A stretch of 64,000 nucleotides of DNA from Bolinopsis microptera (GCF_026151205.1 NC_087073.1:14961837-15025836), one strand, 5' to 3'; counted from the first letter of the stretch, positions 1-12,726 are shown. Notes: generated from the sequence alone by a model not told the origin. Numbers and translations are program-made.

Positions 1-59
1 CGTCACATTTACCTAATTAGGGCCTAATATGCAGGTATATCAAATCTCTTGCACAAAAC

Positions 60-1140
60 GAGCTAATTAAGGAAGGGGGGGGGGGGGGGGGGGGGGGCGG
101 GGGAGGGGGCCAATGGGTATATTTTTGTGAAACTTGATTTCGAGATAGCAGTTGATCAACAAACTAGGACCAGTGACCGAACTTTTGAGGGGTCCCGGAC
201 CCTAACCGCCAAACGGTGCTCGCGGGGCAGCCACGCTCATATTCAAGGTCCAAATTAGGCCCAATTTAGCCAAATACCCCAAAAATGCCCAAAACCCAGG
301 TTTAAGTTTCTCTTCTTGCAGCTAGTGGTCTCCTGAACTCGTATATGAAATTTCATTAAGATTGGACAAAAAATGACTGAGTAATGAGCCAAAAACTATA
401 TGCCCATATTTGGGGCATACGCACCAAATCTGGTAGATTTCGTTCCATAAATTGGTCAAATATCAAATTTTTGAATGAGACTTATTTTATATGAAAGGTA
501 AGGCTAAACTACATATTCTTTGTGAGTTATAGCTTTATATCTGTTTAAATGTGGATACTAAGGCGAAAATACCCCAAAAAATGAACAAAATTAATGAAAT
601 CAATTCCGCGAATATCGCGAATGAAGATAATATAAGGGCAATTTTGTTCATTTTTTGAGGTATTTTCGCCTTAGTATCCACATTTAAACAGATATAAAGC
701 TATAACTCACAAAGAATATGTAGTTTAGCCTTACCTTTCATATAAAGTAAGTCTCATTCAAAAATTTGATATTTTACCAATTTATGGGACGAAATCTACC
801 AAATTTGGTGCGTATGCCCCAAATATGGGCATATAGTTTTTGGCTCATTACTCAGTCATTTTTTGTCCAATCTTAATGAAATTTCATATACGAGTTCAGG
901 AGACCACTAGCTGCAAGTAGAGCACTTTAAACCTGGGTTTTGGGCATGTTCAGGGTATTTGGCTAAATTGGGCATAATTTGGACCAAATATGGGCGTGGC
1001 TGCCCCGCCAGCACCGTTTGGCGGTTTGGGTCCGGGACCCTTCAAAAGTTCGGTCACTGGTCCTAGTTTGTTATCTCGAAATCAAGTTTCACAAAAATAT
1101 ACCCATTGGCCCCCCCGGCCCCTCCTTACCTAAAAGTTTT
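60..1140. repeat. Large foldback (inverted-repeat) element, about 500-bp arms
   Basis: The two halves are nearly perfect reverse complements meeting near position 610. The left arm runs from the G-rich tract at about 75 and the right arm ends in the matching C-rich tract at about 1130. Examples are CCAATGGGTATATTTTTGTG near 111 against its complement near 1090, and GGTCCCGGACCC against GGGTCCGGGACCC. I see no credible coding sequence inside. This fits a non-autonomous foldback or MITE-like element; no target-site duplication was resolved because the outer ends are homopolymer tracts. Confidence 0.85.
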
Positions 1141-1366
1141 GGAGAAAAGAAGAGGCCCGGTATATCGATGTACCCGGAATAGAGAGGCACGGCATATCAA
1201 GGTACTCGGTATAGATAGGCACGATATACGATATACGATATAGATAGGTTTGGAGTAAGGATATGGGCCATCTAGCAGTACGTAACGTAGTTTTCCTTAT
1301 ATTATTATTGATATTTCATGTTAATTGGGTTAATCAATCGATCTTGCTTATCAAATATTGAAAACT

Positions 1367-1775
1367 ACTTACTTACTTGTACTTGTAACGGTCTCCTCAA
1401 TCATTCGAGTGGCCGGCCTCTGGTATACGTTGTCTCATATCTCAGTCTGGCTAATGTCCGCCACTTTTTCCCATCTCCTGCTGAAATGATGATGTTTCTG
1501 ATGTTGGGGCCTTCTTTAACACAGTCGAGCCAAAACTTTCGAGGTCTACCTCTGGATCTTTTTCCATGTGCTGGTTTCCACTGCAGCAATTTATTGGGCA
1601 GCTGTTCTTGAGGCATACTTGCCACTTGTCTAAACTACCACAGTCTGTTGCAAGAGATGAAGGTTTCAACATACCCTCACGCTGTAGAACTGTTTCATTG
1701 CTTGTCTTCATGAACAACTTGATGTGTAGAATCCTCCTCAGACACCGCTGATAGAACGTCTCTACAAGGTGCATA
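1367..1775 (-). mobile_element. LINE 3' remnant (C-terminal end of reverse-transcriptase ORF)
   Basis: Reading the minus strand in shifting frames gives pieces typical of the C-terminal end of LINE polyproteins: a QRCLRRILHIKL segment near 1745-1710, GKRSRGRPRKFWLDCV near 1565-1515, and GHSND followed by a stop near 1412-1396. The pieces lie in different frames, so the copy is dead. It ends in a short AAGT-type tail (1367-1390). A second, shorter copy of the same 3' end lies at 10316-10440. Clade assignment was not attempted. Confidence 0.7.
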
Positions 1776-1789
1776 TGGCTTTTGATGGT

Positions 1790-2670
1790 CGGCCATGTCT
1801 CACTTTCACAGAACTAGGGCATTTGTTATTATTTGGATAGAAGCAAAATGCTAAAATCAAAAATATGAACAAAATTTCTTTTTGCGGCACAAATTGGACG
1901 AAAAAAATTCCCCGTAAAAATGAATGGTTTTACAGTAATATCTGACTAGATATTATTTGTTTATATATTAAATTTATATATTATATCTATAAACTGCAAA
2001 TTTTAAAATCAGATCATCAAACCAAATCATTAAACCATCAAGAATCATAATTACATTAATCTGATTAATATATCTACTCAATCTGTGCAAAATTGAAAAA
2101 CAAGACGTTGTGAGAAAGAAGCACCATTTTGAACATAATGTTAATGTCTCGAATAATTTTTAACATAAAAAAATGTATCTGGGAACCACTACCAATTTCG
2201 CCATTTGCAATTCTGGGAATGACGAAAATGACAAGGAAACTCTTTCCAGTTTGGAAACCGAAATCGGATAAGATTACGATAGTAATCAGTAACAGTGAGT
2301 CCTACATCAAGAAATACAGCATATTGGTAGATGATCTGCGAGAAAATTTTGGATTTTCTAGGAAATTTGGTGCCAAAGAGGAAATCTTTGACACACTGAC
2401 CTTTTTTTTCGTTATAAATATGTTTTAGGTCATAAGGGAATTTTTAGGGGGAAACATTGGACTGCGAGGAAATTTAAAACTTTCTAGATGTGGGCACAGA
2501 GTTTAGTAATAATTCAATTGACGTAATCGGAATACTGTATAAATATTGTATAAACATTAAACATCTCAAATTTAAGCTAAAACATTAAAAATTAATTTGT
2601 TTCATAACAATTGTCAAACAGCCTACAATAAAATTCTCACATTTTGTAGAAGCGGCTCTCATTTTTCAGT
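1790..2670. other. Intergenic AT-rich DNA, nothing recognised
   Basis: No supported gene, RNA or repeat boundary seen. A 99-codon plus-strand reading frame at 2129-2428 has no recognisable domain and looks like chance. The 3' end of the D-lactate dehydrogenase gene follows at 2671. Confidence 0.5.
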
Positions 2671-5600
2671 CTATAAAAGGTGATCCAAATCAATGACTTT
2701 CCCTGGATTCATGATCAGCAGTGGATCCAGAGACTTTTTAACAACTTTCATGGTATCGTACGCTCCAGCTCCAACCTCTTTGATTAATAATTCCCTTTTC
2801 CCAAGCCCGATCCCATGTTCCCCCGTACAGCTGCCACCATATGACTGGGCTGTAAGGGCCAGTCTGCGGCTGAAGTCCTTAATACGAGCCATCTCGGCAT
2901 CATTGTTCTGAAGTAATGAATTCTGAATAAATCTAAGATAGACAAAATGGAAATTAATGAGATCTCCGTGGTCACTTCGGCCTTTCGGCCAGGAAGTTGT
3001 AGGTTGACAGACGACTAAACCTTTTAGTAAAGAAACGGAGCTGTCTGGGTTTTCTGGAAAACTCATGGGATAATTCGTGCTCTCCAACACAGATTAAGGG
3101 CTGATAGAATTTGGAATGGCTAGATCTCTGATTGATCTCAAATATGATGTTCTACGGAACCGTTGTAATTCTGGAGGCACAATCAATCTCGATTTAATGT
3201 TTACCTTGCAAGACATATTTATGTTCGACATAATTCCGGTGATTTAAATGATTTGGGAGTTCGAAAATATGGGTTTTTTCCCGATTCATTTGGGGATTTT
3301 TTTATTTTATCTTTATTTTACAAAATCAAGGCTAAATTGTAAACAACCAACTTGAAATTTTACAAAATTAATTCAATTTAATCGAGAATGACTCGGACCG
3401 AAAATTTTCTAAGACAAAATTTTTCAAAGTTTTTCTGGAAACTAATTTTGTCATGTTTCATGCTACCCTGATCATTCTGAGCCGAAAATAATTTTTTCGG
3501 TTTTCGAAGTCCGCACCTACCCTTCGATATACGATTTTGGACTCGAGGGTTTCCCTTGTAATGCGATCTCGGAAAGCAGGCCTCCTCTTCGCAATACGAG
3601 CTCGAAAGCGGGAGCTCTGCTTTCAGAGGTACGTATCAAGAATGACTCAGACCGAAAATTTTCTAAGTCAAAATTTTTCAAAGTTTTTCTGGAAATTACT
3701 TTTGTTCATGTTTCATGCTACCCTGATCATTATGAGCCAAAAATATTTATTTCGGTTTTCGAAGTTCGATATACGATTTTGGACTCGAGGGTTCCCCTTT
3801 GTAATGCGATCTCGGAAGGCAGGCCTCCCCTTCACAATACGAGCTCGGAAGCGGGAGCTCTGCTTTCAGAGTTACGTATCGAGAATGACTCGGACCGAAA
3901 ATTTTCTAAGTCACAAATTTTCAAAGTTTTCTTGGAAACTACTTTTGGCTTTTTCCCCACTTTTGTTCATGTTTCATGCTACCCTGATCATTCTGAGCCG
4001 GACATATATTTTTCGGTGTTTTGAAGTCCATACCTACATTTGGAAGGTTGTGGATGTGATACTGATTGGTTTCATATACAGGGAAATCCGTCTGAAAAAA
4101 TCGATCTGCTGACACACTAAGCTTTCAGAGAATTTTTGACGTTTTTGAGTCCCATTAGGTGCCCTTTATGGCTGACCAACTTTTCCAAACTTTTCCACGT
4201 GTCTTAAGGCCACTTTTTGCCACTTTACCACTTTTTACCACCTTTCTTGTTTGTCGAATATATTTAGTTGTGAACATCGTAAAAGGTTGCAAATCAATCG
4301 AATGTGTTCATATTATCAGGAAGAAAAACTTTTGTTCCAACAATTTTTACGACAGATACAGATAATAAGTTAATTGGATAATTATCAATTAACCAATTAG
4401 CAAAATTCTAAAAATTTTTATTGGCTAAAAATGATCGGAATAGCTTAAAACACGGAGAAAAGTAGTTTTTAGAAAAAATTTGAAAATTTTTTACTTACAT
4501 TTTTTTTTCGAGACTTTTCGTGATAAAATTGCATGAAACGCGGAGAAAAATGATTTTCAAAAAAAATTTAGTCAATTTTTAGTTTCAAGAATACTTAAAT
4601 CACCAATATTTGTAGTTGGAGTTCAGTAAATCTCGGCAGATTTTAGTAATAATCAGGAATTACTAACTCTAAGTGGAATGGTCTGAAACTGAAAATCGTT
4701 AAGTTTAACCATACGATCGCGATATAAGAGTTTCATAACTAATTACAATACAGCCTTATCGATTTTCACAGAAACTGCATCAATGGCACAGTCAAGATCG
4801 AAACGATAGCCTGCTGTACTGTAATTTTATTGATTTCAATGATGAATCAGTGGGGTTAAGATAATCACATTTGTAATAAATAAAACCTCTCTGTACCGTC
4901 AGTTGTGCTAATCTAAACCGGCCTACCTGTATTACCAGACCTCTTCTTTTCCTCAACAATCAAACCGAGTTGTTCATAACGCATTTGGTGGGTGATGTAA
5001 ACTAAGTAGTAATACATATCGAGCTATATTCAATCACAATACGACACAGTACGTGTATATTATATGGCTCTTAATGAGGTTTATGAAACGCTTTATACCG
5101 TGGGAAACCCGGTATAGAGAGGTTTTACAGTTTATCACAAAAACGTCTACTTGGTCTCATGGCTACAGTTCGAAGAAGGGCAAGAACAGATCAGGGAAAC
5201 TGAGGAACAGCCAGGTCCAGGAAGCAAGTGTAAATACACCTTCCAACATCTACTGTGACTGTTTTGTATTGTACTGCATACCGCTTCATTTGCGGGATAC
5301 CTCAAATCACCCCCATATGTCAGGGTCGGTTAAAAGTAAAATCAACAAGAGTAAAATACGGGAAAGGGTAAGATTTAGATACGAGTACAGTGTCGGGCAA
5401 GGGGTAGTAAAGAACCGGTAATAATTAATTCAGTGAAATGTTCCACGAGAGTCAGGATATTTTGGAAATTGCTAATAGAGACAGATCCTGATCGGGAAGG
5501 ATTGTTAATGTTATTGAGGATGTTGATTTGAAATCCGGATGTCGTGAAGTAAAAATACAGGTTCTTCCCGCAGGATATTCGGGGCCCATGATGATCAGCT

Positions 5601-8600
5601 CGGGATTTATGTGGGACAGATCGAAGACTGACAACTGAACCCAATTGAACCTAGTTCCCACTAACCAATCAGCTTAATTGGTTAGGGTTAGGGTTAGGGT
5701 TAGAGTTAGGCTTAATCTAAATGTCTAAATTGGGTTCAGTTGTCCGGTAGCCCGCTCTTGCGAGTTGACATTCTAAGCTTTCTGGTCTTTTCTTGCCTTC
5801 TTTGAGCTGTCAAAGAGCCATGAGACCAAGTAGACGTTTTCGTGATAAACTGTAAAACCTCTCCATATCGGGCCTCTCACGGGAGAAACGAGAAGTGTAC
5901 GGTATAGAACGTTTCATATACCTCATCAAGGGCCATAATATAATATAAACGTGTTGCATTGTGTCGTATTGTGATTGAATATAGCTCGATATGTATTACT
6001 ACTTAGTTTACATCACCCACAAAATGCGATATGAACAACTCGGTTTGATTGTTGAGGAAAAGAAGAGGTCTGGTAATACAGGTAGGCCGGTTTAGATTAG
6101 CACAATTGACGGTACAGAGAGGTTTTATTTATTACAAATGTGATTATCTTAACCCCACTGATTCATCATTGAAATCAATAAAATGACAGTACAGCAGGCT
6201 ATCGTTTCGATCTTGACTGTGCCATTGGTGCAGTTTCTGTGAAAATCGATAAGGCTGTATTGTAATTAGTTATGAAACTCTTATATCGCGATCGTATGGT
6301 TAAACTTAACGTTTTTCAGTTTCAGACCTTTCCACTTAGAGTTAGAAATTCCTGATTATTACTAGAATCTGCCGAGATTCACTGAACTCCAACTACAAAT
6401 ATTGGTGATTTAAGTATTCTTGAAACGAAAAATTGACTAAGTTTTTTTTGAAAATCATTTTTCTCCGCGTTTCATGCAATTTTATCACTTTTGGCGGAAA
6501 AAAATATTTTGAATTTTCGAAATTTTTCGAAGTCTCGAAAAAAAAATGTAGGTGAAAAATTTTTAATTTTTTTCTAAAAACTACTTTTCTCCGTGTTTTA
6601 AGCTATTCCGATCATTTTTAGCCAATAAAAAATTTTTAGAATTTTGCTAATTGGTTAATTGATAATTATCCAATTAACTTATTATCTGTCGTAAAAATTG
6701 TTGGAACAAAAGTTTTTCTTCCTGATAATATGAACACATTCGATTGATTTGCAACCTTTTACGATGTTCACAACTAAAGATATTCGACTAACAAGAAAGG
6801 TGGTAAAAAGTGGTAAAGTGGCAAAAAGTGGCCTTAAGACACGTGGAAAAGTTTGGAAAAGTTGATAAGCCATAAAGGGCACCTAATGGAACTCAAAAAC
6901 GTCAAAAATCCTCTGAAAGCTTCGTGTGTCAGCAGATCGATTTTTTCAGACGGATATTCATTATTCATATATATATTCATGTACTAATTATAGAAAACGT
7001 GATATTTGGCCCACAGATTTGAAGGAAAATACGCAAATTTGGTCCTCAGATTTAAAGGAAAATGCGCAATTTGACGAAAAAATCGCGATACCGCACATGC
7101 TGCAATTTCCTTTTGTCCTTACCCTCGAAATTTATGCTTTGGCGCGAAGCGCCAAAAAATTTAGGCTGTGGTGGAAGCACCAACAAATATTTAGAATTTG
7201 GCCCCCCTATGAAGAAAATCATTCCTACACCTCTGTTCAATTATCATATCAAATGTTTCTTAAAATTTTTGAGTTCGTACTTCAATCAATGAAATTTTAC
7301 AAAACTTTCAGGAAATTTAAGTTTGACCCCATATCTATGTTATCTGTAATTTTGGTCGTTTGGTGTAATTCTAAGACAAATTACGTGAGTTACTAAAGGG
7401 TTGCGTGTGGGCAGTTACTTCTGGGCCACCCTGTACTATTTTAACTAGTTTATTACTCGTATGTATAACATAATTAATAATATGTCAGTATAAATATCAC
7501 CTTCCTGATGTTCTATGTAAATTTATAAAACCCAAATAGTCCAAAAAATATGGTTATTTTTTTCTCCGAAAAACCACAGACTTTCGTACCATTTAAATAT
7601 GTCTCGTAAGTTATATGAATCATGATCATCAGGTTTATGATAAAAACCAGGCCACGTACAGACGACCATATCAAGAGAATAGTACAAACCTGATCACTAA
7701 GAAGGAAGCAGTGAAAGTTGCCGTCGCCAACATGGCCAACAATAGGGCAAGGAACCTCCATTTCCTCGGCCAAACTGTGACAATAAAGTACTGTCTCAGG
7801 TAAGTGAGACACGGGTACCACCACGTCGGTACTGTACGCGTGCTTGCCGGGGTACGTCGCCTTGATGGCGTACCAGCAGTTGTGCCGTGCTTTCCACAAC
7901 CGCTCCCGCTCGGAGTGCTCTGTGGCCCAGCTAAAGTTCTCTCCTCCGTTTCCTACACACAACTCCTCTGCTAACATCGCCTGCTCTTCTACTCCTGACT
8001 GCGCCAGGATTGGTCATTAGCTGGAACTGTGAAATCTTAATGGATCAGTCAACTGTTTACAATTCTGAAATACAAAGTATAGTACAAAGTACAATCTTTT
8101 GTAATACCAGAACTGCCCGGGTAAGAATAAGATTCGCAATCACTCACCGGTGATCCAATAAACTCTAAAAACAGAGTGGGAGCTTCCTTCAAGTCGAGGT
8201 TGCTAAACTGATTACAAGCTCTGATCATGTCAACATTAAGGTATTCTATCCGAGCCATGGGCAGGCCACACTGCAGGATCTGTACCACAGTGTCCACTGC
8301 GTTCTGCACTGTGTCGAAAGAGGAAATGGCTGCAGCTGTCGCTTCAGGAATACCGTGTAGACGGACTGTAGCTTGTGTTATCACCCCTGAGATAAGGGGT
8401 GTTAACTAGGGGGATTTGACTGTGGTAGTGGTAGCGAGGTCAGTTTTAAGAAAATCATAAACTGAGATAGGGACAATTTTGTTCAATTTTAGTGGTCTTA
8501 ATTTGGCCTTAGTTTTTACAGTTTAATTGATTTTAGAATTCAAATTTACACAGGAATACATCAAAAATATTAAATAATTTAAATAACCTCTAATCTGCTG

Positions 8601-10964
8601 TGCCGGACATTCAAATCAGTTCAAAGCACTTATTATTAGAATGCCCTTTAAGGAATTAAATCGGTGTGGGATACTGAAGGGAAAGGAAGCAGTTCTAACG
8701 AGCTCTTCTCAAACACAAGGATATAACCTGTGAACTCGGCTAGTATATATGAAACATTTGTCATGGAGTTGTAGAGGGAGTTATGTGCCTCGCCGGGCTA
8801 AAGTAGTGGATGACCTTGCTGTACGGCAAGTTAAACAAGGATCTGAAACTACTAGGTTCCGTACAGACTCAACTCTGCACCCGTGTCAATATGTTCATCA
8901 TATGCAAGCCTCTTGATTTATAACCCATTTTTTATCAAATCTGGCTAAAAATAAGCTTAGAATAGGGCATATTGGGGTGATGTTGCATAATTAGGCCAAA
9001 TAAAAATAACTATTATTGATAATAATAATAATTGCTAGTTAAACTTAATTTCGAGATAACAATTTAAGTTCTACAAAATTTAGGCTGAACACTGAATAAT
9101 GTGTATTGATTGGAAGATTTGAATAATGACTGAAATTAACTGGACATCTAATCAATATGTACATGATTTGCAGATTGTACCTTTATTTACCTAAGGTTCC
9201 CTCGGAACCAACGAACAGATTAGTCAGATTATAGCCGCAGCTTGTCTTCTTCGGTCTGCGCCCCTCACCTGCCGTGTGCACAACAGTGCCTGTTAAAGGA
9301 ATTACTCATTCAGTCACCACTCACCAATCACCATTCACCTGATATTCTCCATCAGCTGATATATCAATTCCAAAAGTCCAAATCTCGTATAGTTCATCTC
9401 GTCTAGTACTTGTTATGAACGTATATAAATGCAAAACTAGACTGATACTGCAGTACTTCATGAAATGTGCCTAATTCTCCCTACCATCTGCAAGAACCAC
9501 CTCCATATTCAGCACATTCTCTCTCATGGTACCGTACCTAACTGCGTTTGTTCCACTTGCACTCGTCGAGCACATTCCACATACTGACGCTCCTGCTCCT
9601 AGAAATAATTGGGCTTTTAAGAGTGTGTCATCCTTTCATTAAAAGATTCTTTATTGATCAGCACTCTATTTATATTAGAATACATTGTATGTTGGAATAC
9701 AAACTTTTGTGTTGACCTTCCACACTCATATTTATAAAAATAAATAAAAGAAAATATAATATTTACAAAACTTTCCAAACTCCCGGCCCTAAGATATCGA
9801 TGTAAAAAGAAACCGAAAAATATCCGATAACATTTGTTTTGCAACTGACCAGGATCAATAGGGAAATGAAGGCCGTCAGCTCTTATCCAGTCGTTCAGCT
9901 GGTGACGAGTAACACCACCTCTCACAGTAGCGTCAAAATCAGACTGGTTTACCTCTACTATTTCAGTCATTTTGTGCATTGCTATACACAGACCTCCATA
10001 CACTGCACCAACCCCTCCTTCAAAACCTGAGTTCAGCGGTGTTTAACCTATTTGGCTTTGATCTATTTGTCTGGCAACCGAAAAGAAGATCGGATCATAC
10101 TCAGAGCTGTTTCCGGTTATTCAACAGTCGATTTGTAAAATAACTCATTTGGAACGACAAAATGGTAGCAAAGTGACGCACACAATAGACATGCCATATC
10201 ACACTATGAAACGTGACTAATGAACGTGACTTTCTCGGTTCTCCGGAAAATATCTGCTCCAAATAATGACGCACACATTTTTCCTGCGTTTACAGGAAAC
10301 ACTGACATAGACCTAAAAGGAGCGAGCGAGATGGCTAGTGACCGCAAATTTTGGAGGGAGATGATACGTCACAAACGGGAGTTCATTGGTGCAGGCCACT
10401 CGAATGATTGAGGAGACCTAATCAAGTACAAGTAAGTACATTTTTCTTGTGTTTTTTTTACAGACTGTGTCTTGGTTTAATCAGTGTGTCCTGTAGTTCC
10501 TCTTTACCTGTGCCGGTGCCGAATGGTATGACAGGTATTCTGTGACTGTGACAAATCTTCATGATCTCAGATACGTGAGGTGTAGTGAGGGGGGTCACGA
10601 CAGCGTCTGGTGCACGGGTAGGGTGGAATGACTCGTCTGTTCCATGCAGATTCCTGGCTGCGGTAAAGTATGTGGTGAGAGGCGAGAGAGGCTGGTTATA
10701 GGCATGGAGGTTTGAGAGAAACCCAAATGTTAGGGGTAAAAAAGCTGAAAAAACACTCAGAGTTCATAACGATACCTCCCAAGTTAAAATAATTGAGATC
10801 GTAAAACCTTATTGAAAGTTAAACACGTTACCTGATTCCGAGGTGGTAATATTTCCAGGTCCCACGATCCCGCTAATAAGTGACACTATTCTTTCATCAA
10901 CCTTTCCAAAGCTCGAAAAACTCCTCACTGTCGATTTTGCCCAAGCTGCCGGTAATCTGAACAT
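2671..10964 (-). CDS. LDHD: Mitochondrial D-lactate dehydrogenase (FAD-linked), 8 exons
   Basis: Oxidises D-lactate to pyruvate in mitochondria. Exons in coding order: 10832-10964, 10508-10657, 9850-10026, 9485-9598, 9191-9289, 8148-8386, 7690-7998, 2671-2907. All junctions are GT-AG with matching phases, giving 485 residues, close to the usual family length. The start Met opens an Arg/Ser-rich presequence ([18 protein letters not shown]) consistent with mitochondrial import. FAD-binding signatures are [27 protein letters not shown] and GSEGTLG; the C-terminal FAD-oxidase domain has [10 protein letters not shown] and SCTGEHGIG, which bear metal and substrate ligands in this family. The last intron is about 4.8 kb and holds a tandem repeat and a large foldback element. 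MAD2L2 lies upstream on the same strand. No frame damage was seen. Confidence 0.93.
3387..4030. repeat. Tandem repeat, about 250-bp unit, nearly 3 copies
   Basis: The phrase AATGACTCGGACCGAAAATT recurs at 3387, 3641 (one substitution) and 3883, each time followed by TTTTCAAAGTTTT and, in the first two, a CGATATACGATTTTGGACTC block. The spacing is 254 and 242 bp. It sits in the last intron of the D-lactate dehydrogenase gene, next to the foldback element at 4085. Reading frames through it are by-products of the repeat. Confidence 0.8.
4085..6955. repeat. 2.9-kb foldback element with telomere-like core
   Basis: The left arm (about 4085-5170) is the near-perfect reverse complement of the right arm (about 5815-6955). 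The ends read AATCCGTCTGAAAAAATCGA on the left and its complement on the right. The central about 640 bp contains a nested smaller inverted repeat (5628-5648 against 5726-5743) and a short run of TTAGGG units at about 5685-5705. No transposase was seen. It lies wholly in the last intron of the D-lactate dehydrogenase gene. Confidence 0.85.
7330..7437 (-). mobile_element. MITE-like terminal fragment, TACAGGGTGGCCCAGAAGTA end
   Basis: On the minus strand this begins TACAGGGTGGCCCAGAAGTA and continues through TTTAGTAACTCACGTAA. The same end in the opposite orientation occurs at 49003-49105. Repeated CAGGGTG-type ends suggest a small DNA transposon; the other terminus was not found at either site. 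Confidence 0.5.
8387..9190. other. LDHD intron 5, nothing distinctive
   Basis: About 800 bp between exons 5 and 6 of the D-lactate dehydrogenase gene. AT-rich; no exon-like reading frame or repeat boundary recognised. Confidence 0.5.
10316..10440 (+). mobile_element. LINE 3' end fragment (GHSND terminus plus AAGT tail)
   Basis: The plus strand codes [18 protein letters not shown] then GAGHSND and a stop, followed by CAAGTACAAGTAAGTACA. This is the same terminus and tail as the remnant at 1367-1775 but in the opposite orientation. It sits in the intron between exons 2 and 3 of the D-lactate dehydrogenase gene. Heavily 5'-truncated. Confidence 0.6.
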
Positions 10965-11012
10965 TCTATTACTGGAAGTCAATATTAAAAGCGAGAACGA
11001 TTCAAACCTCAA

Positions 11013-11364
11013 AATCGATTACTATACCCGATCATTAGGCTTAGTGGACCGTTTGGGTAGCGTAAAATTTACAGAGTCCGTGACTTTGCCAGGTGTTTTA
11101 TGGTCTAGCTGGAACTCACAACCTTCCGGTGGCTAGCCATGTGTGCTGCACTTCTGTTGCAAATAATGTTCCAAATCTCTCCGTTACGGAAAAATCCTAG
11201 TATACGATAAATACAGTATACAGTATACACTATACAAACATAGGTAATGTAACAATAAGATGCACGATGGACAATGAGAATTCAATTATGTTTCCATAAA
11301 TCAACAGAGATCATTAGAATTGTAGCAATTCCACACTTTGAGGAAATACCACCAAAACTAAATA
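11013..11364. other. Intergenic spacer between LDHD and MAD2L2
   Basis: About 350 bp between two genes on the minus strand; it must contain the upstream region of the D-lactate dehydrogenase gene. An AT-rich run of TATAC/GTATA repeats lies at about 11200-11235. No promoter element can be assigned with confidence. Confidence 0.4.
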
Positions 11365-12000
11365 TCATATCCGATGAGTGGACTGCACTCTGACAAGCCC
11401 AACATCAGTGAACAGTAAGGGTTGCACTACCAAACTGGCAACATCGAGTTCTGCCACACTCTCATCACACCACCCACTCATCTGGCATCCAGCCAACTCA
11501 CTTGTCTTAACACTTACACTAAACGTTCTCTTCTCAGAGAGTTCACTGTCCTGCTTACTGTCACTGTTTAAAACACTAACTATATGACCTCTGAAGGAGT
11601 CTTTGCAGGAAGATAGCACTTTTTCTGGAGGCTCGTTATCAGATTGGGAGTCAATTTCATCAGGGTACGAAACAGTAAGAGCGAACGATTCCTGGATCTT
11701 CAGTTCTAGGGAGATGTTAACAGTGAGACTGTGGATGGCTTGCTGGCGGAGTTGTGGTTGAAGGGATAAAACAAGAGTTCTGATGTAATTGTTAAGAGGG
11801 GGGAAAGTGGACTGTTTAACTGAGACGTTGTATTTGTAGCGGGATCTGAATATTTGAGAGGGGTAGAGATTAGCTCTGTAGATAACGTTGTGCAGCCATA
11901 CTTCTATAAACTCGATCAGGATTTCTTGTAGAATATCACTTGACATCTCTATTCTAGGTAGGGATTCTTTTAATGTAATATTGAATTGAAAATTATCCAA
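11365..12000 (-). CDS. MAD2L2: HORMA-domain protein REV7/MAD2B
   Basis: REV7 is the HORMA-domain adaptor of DNA polymerase zeta and of the shieldin complex, acting in translesion synthesis and break repair. The 211-residue product matches the usual length of animal MAD2L2. Diagnostic segments are FIEVWLHNVIYRANLYP, IFRSRYKYNVSV and LNNYIRTLV near residues 30-75, the conserved HORMA core; the C-terminal part (from about residue 160) corresponds to the mobile safety-belt region. The gene is a single uninterrupted exon, unlike its neighbours. The start at 12000 gives MDNFQFNITLKE, with HORMA homology beginning about 20 residues later. A hAT element lies 136 bp upstream. Specific partners cannot be read from sequence. 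Confidence 0.85.
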   Translation of the reverse strand: MDNFQFNITLKESLPRIEMSSDILQEILIEFIEVWLHNVIYRANLYPSQIFRSRYKYNVSVKQSTFPPLNNYIRTLVLSLQPQLRQQAIHSLTVNISLELKIQESFALTVSYPDEIDSQSDNEPPEKVLSSCKDSFRGHIVSVLNSDSKQDSELSEKRTFSVSVKTSELAGCQMSGWCDESVAELDVASLVVQPLLFTDVGLVRVQSTHRI

Positions 12001-12135
12001 TGATTAACATTCATGACAGAAGGGATTGTAGCGAATAGGGTCGTTAATTTTTAAATTATTTCGAAGAATTACAGTCTTTAAATCATATTTTTAAGTATTA
12101 TCGTTATGTCTGAAATAGTAATGAGGCGGCTAAAT

Positions 12136-12726
12136 CAGGCACGTAGCCAGGGGGGGAGGGGGGCCAGGGGGGGGGGGGGGGGCCGCGGCCCCTCCCGGAA
12201 AACATTGAACCCCAGTTTATGACTGCAGTCTGTAGTCTGTACTGTTTAAACGGCAGGCAATTGACTTCAGCATTTCGTAAATTATTCCCAAATCCCACTA
12301 TACATGTACTTATTCCATTCAATGTGGCAAGTACTGAGTTCGGTAGGGACTGGTAAGACATTTTGGCATTTGCTTAGTGCTTAATTTCCAGCGAAAAATT
12401 AAAGAGCAGTAGTACCACAGGGCCTAGACCGTAGGAAATGTCAAAATCTTAAGACGATGAGGCTTGAGTAAGTCGTAAATTCTGATTGGAAAATGCAGAT
12501 TGCTGTTGTGAAGTTACCAAATTTACGTGAGAACTTGATTCTTTTCAGTCCCAGTTTATTGCTGTCCTACAAATTTCTTTAATGCCAAATGTCGTCTAAA
12601 ACACCCTATAGCCCCCGCACAGGGGCTCCCCTGCGCCCCCAGACCCCTGCCTCAGCTGGGTTGGATGCGTCGACTCGCTTCGCTCGCCGAGGGCCCCCCC
12701 AAAGAAAAATCCTGGCTACGTGCCTG
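12136..12726. mobile_element. Non-autonomous hAT element with 8-bp target duplication
   Basis: Terminal inverted repeats CAGGCACGTAGCCAGG (left) and CCTGGCTACGTGCCTG (right) are exact 16-bp complements. The element is flanked by identical GGCTAAAT at 12128-12135 and 12727-12734. An 8-bp duplication and CAG-initial termini are hallmarks of the hAT superfamily. The 591-bp interior carries long G and C tracts and no transposase, so it would need a transposase supplied in trans. Confidence 0.9.

Noticed and set aside
3537-4112. 191-codon plus-strand gene
   Set aside because: It is a translation of the 250-bp tandem repeat and shows the same internal duplication, with no recognisable domain.
5685-5705. 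Chromosome end
   Set aside because: Only about three TTAGGG units, internal to a foldback element, with genes on both sides.
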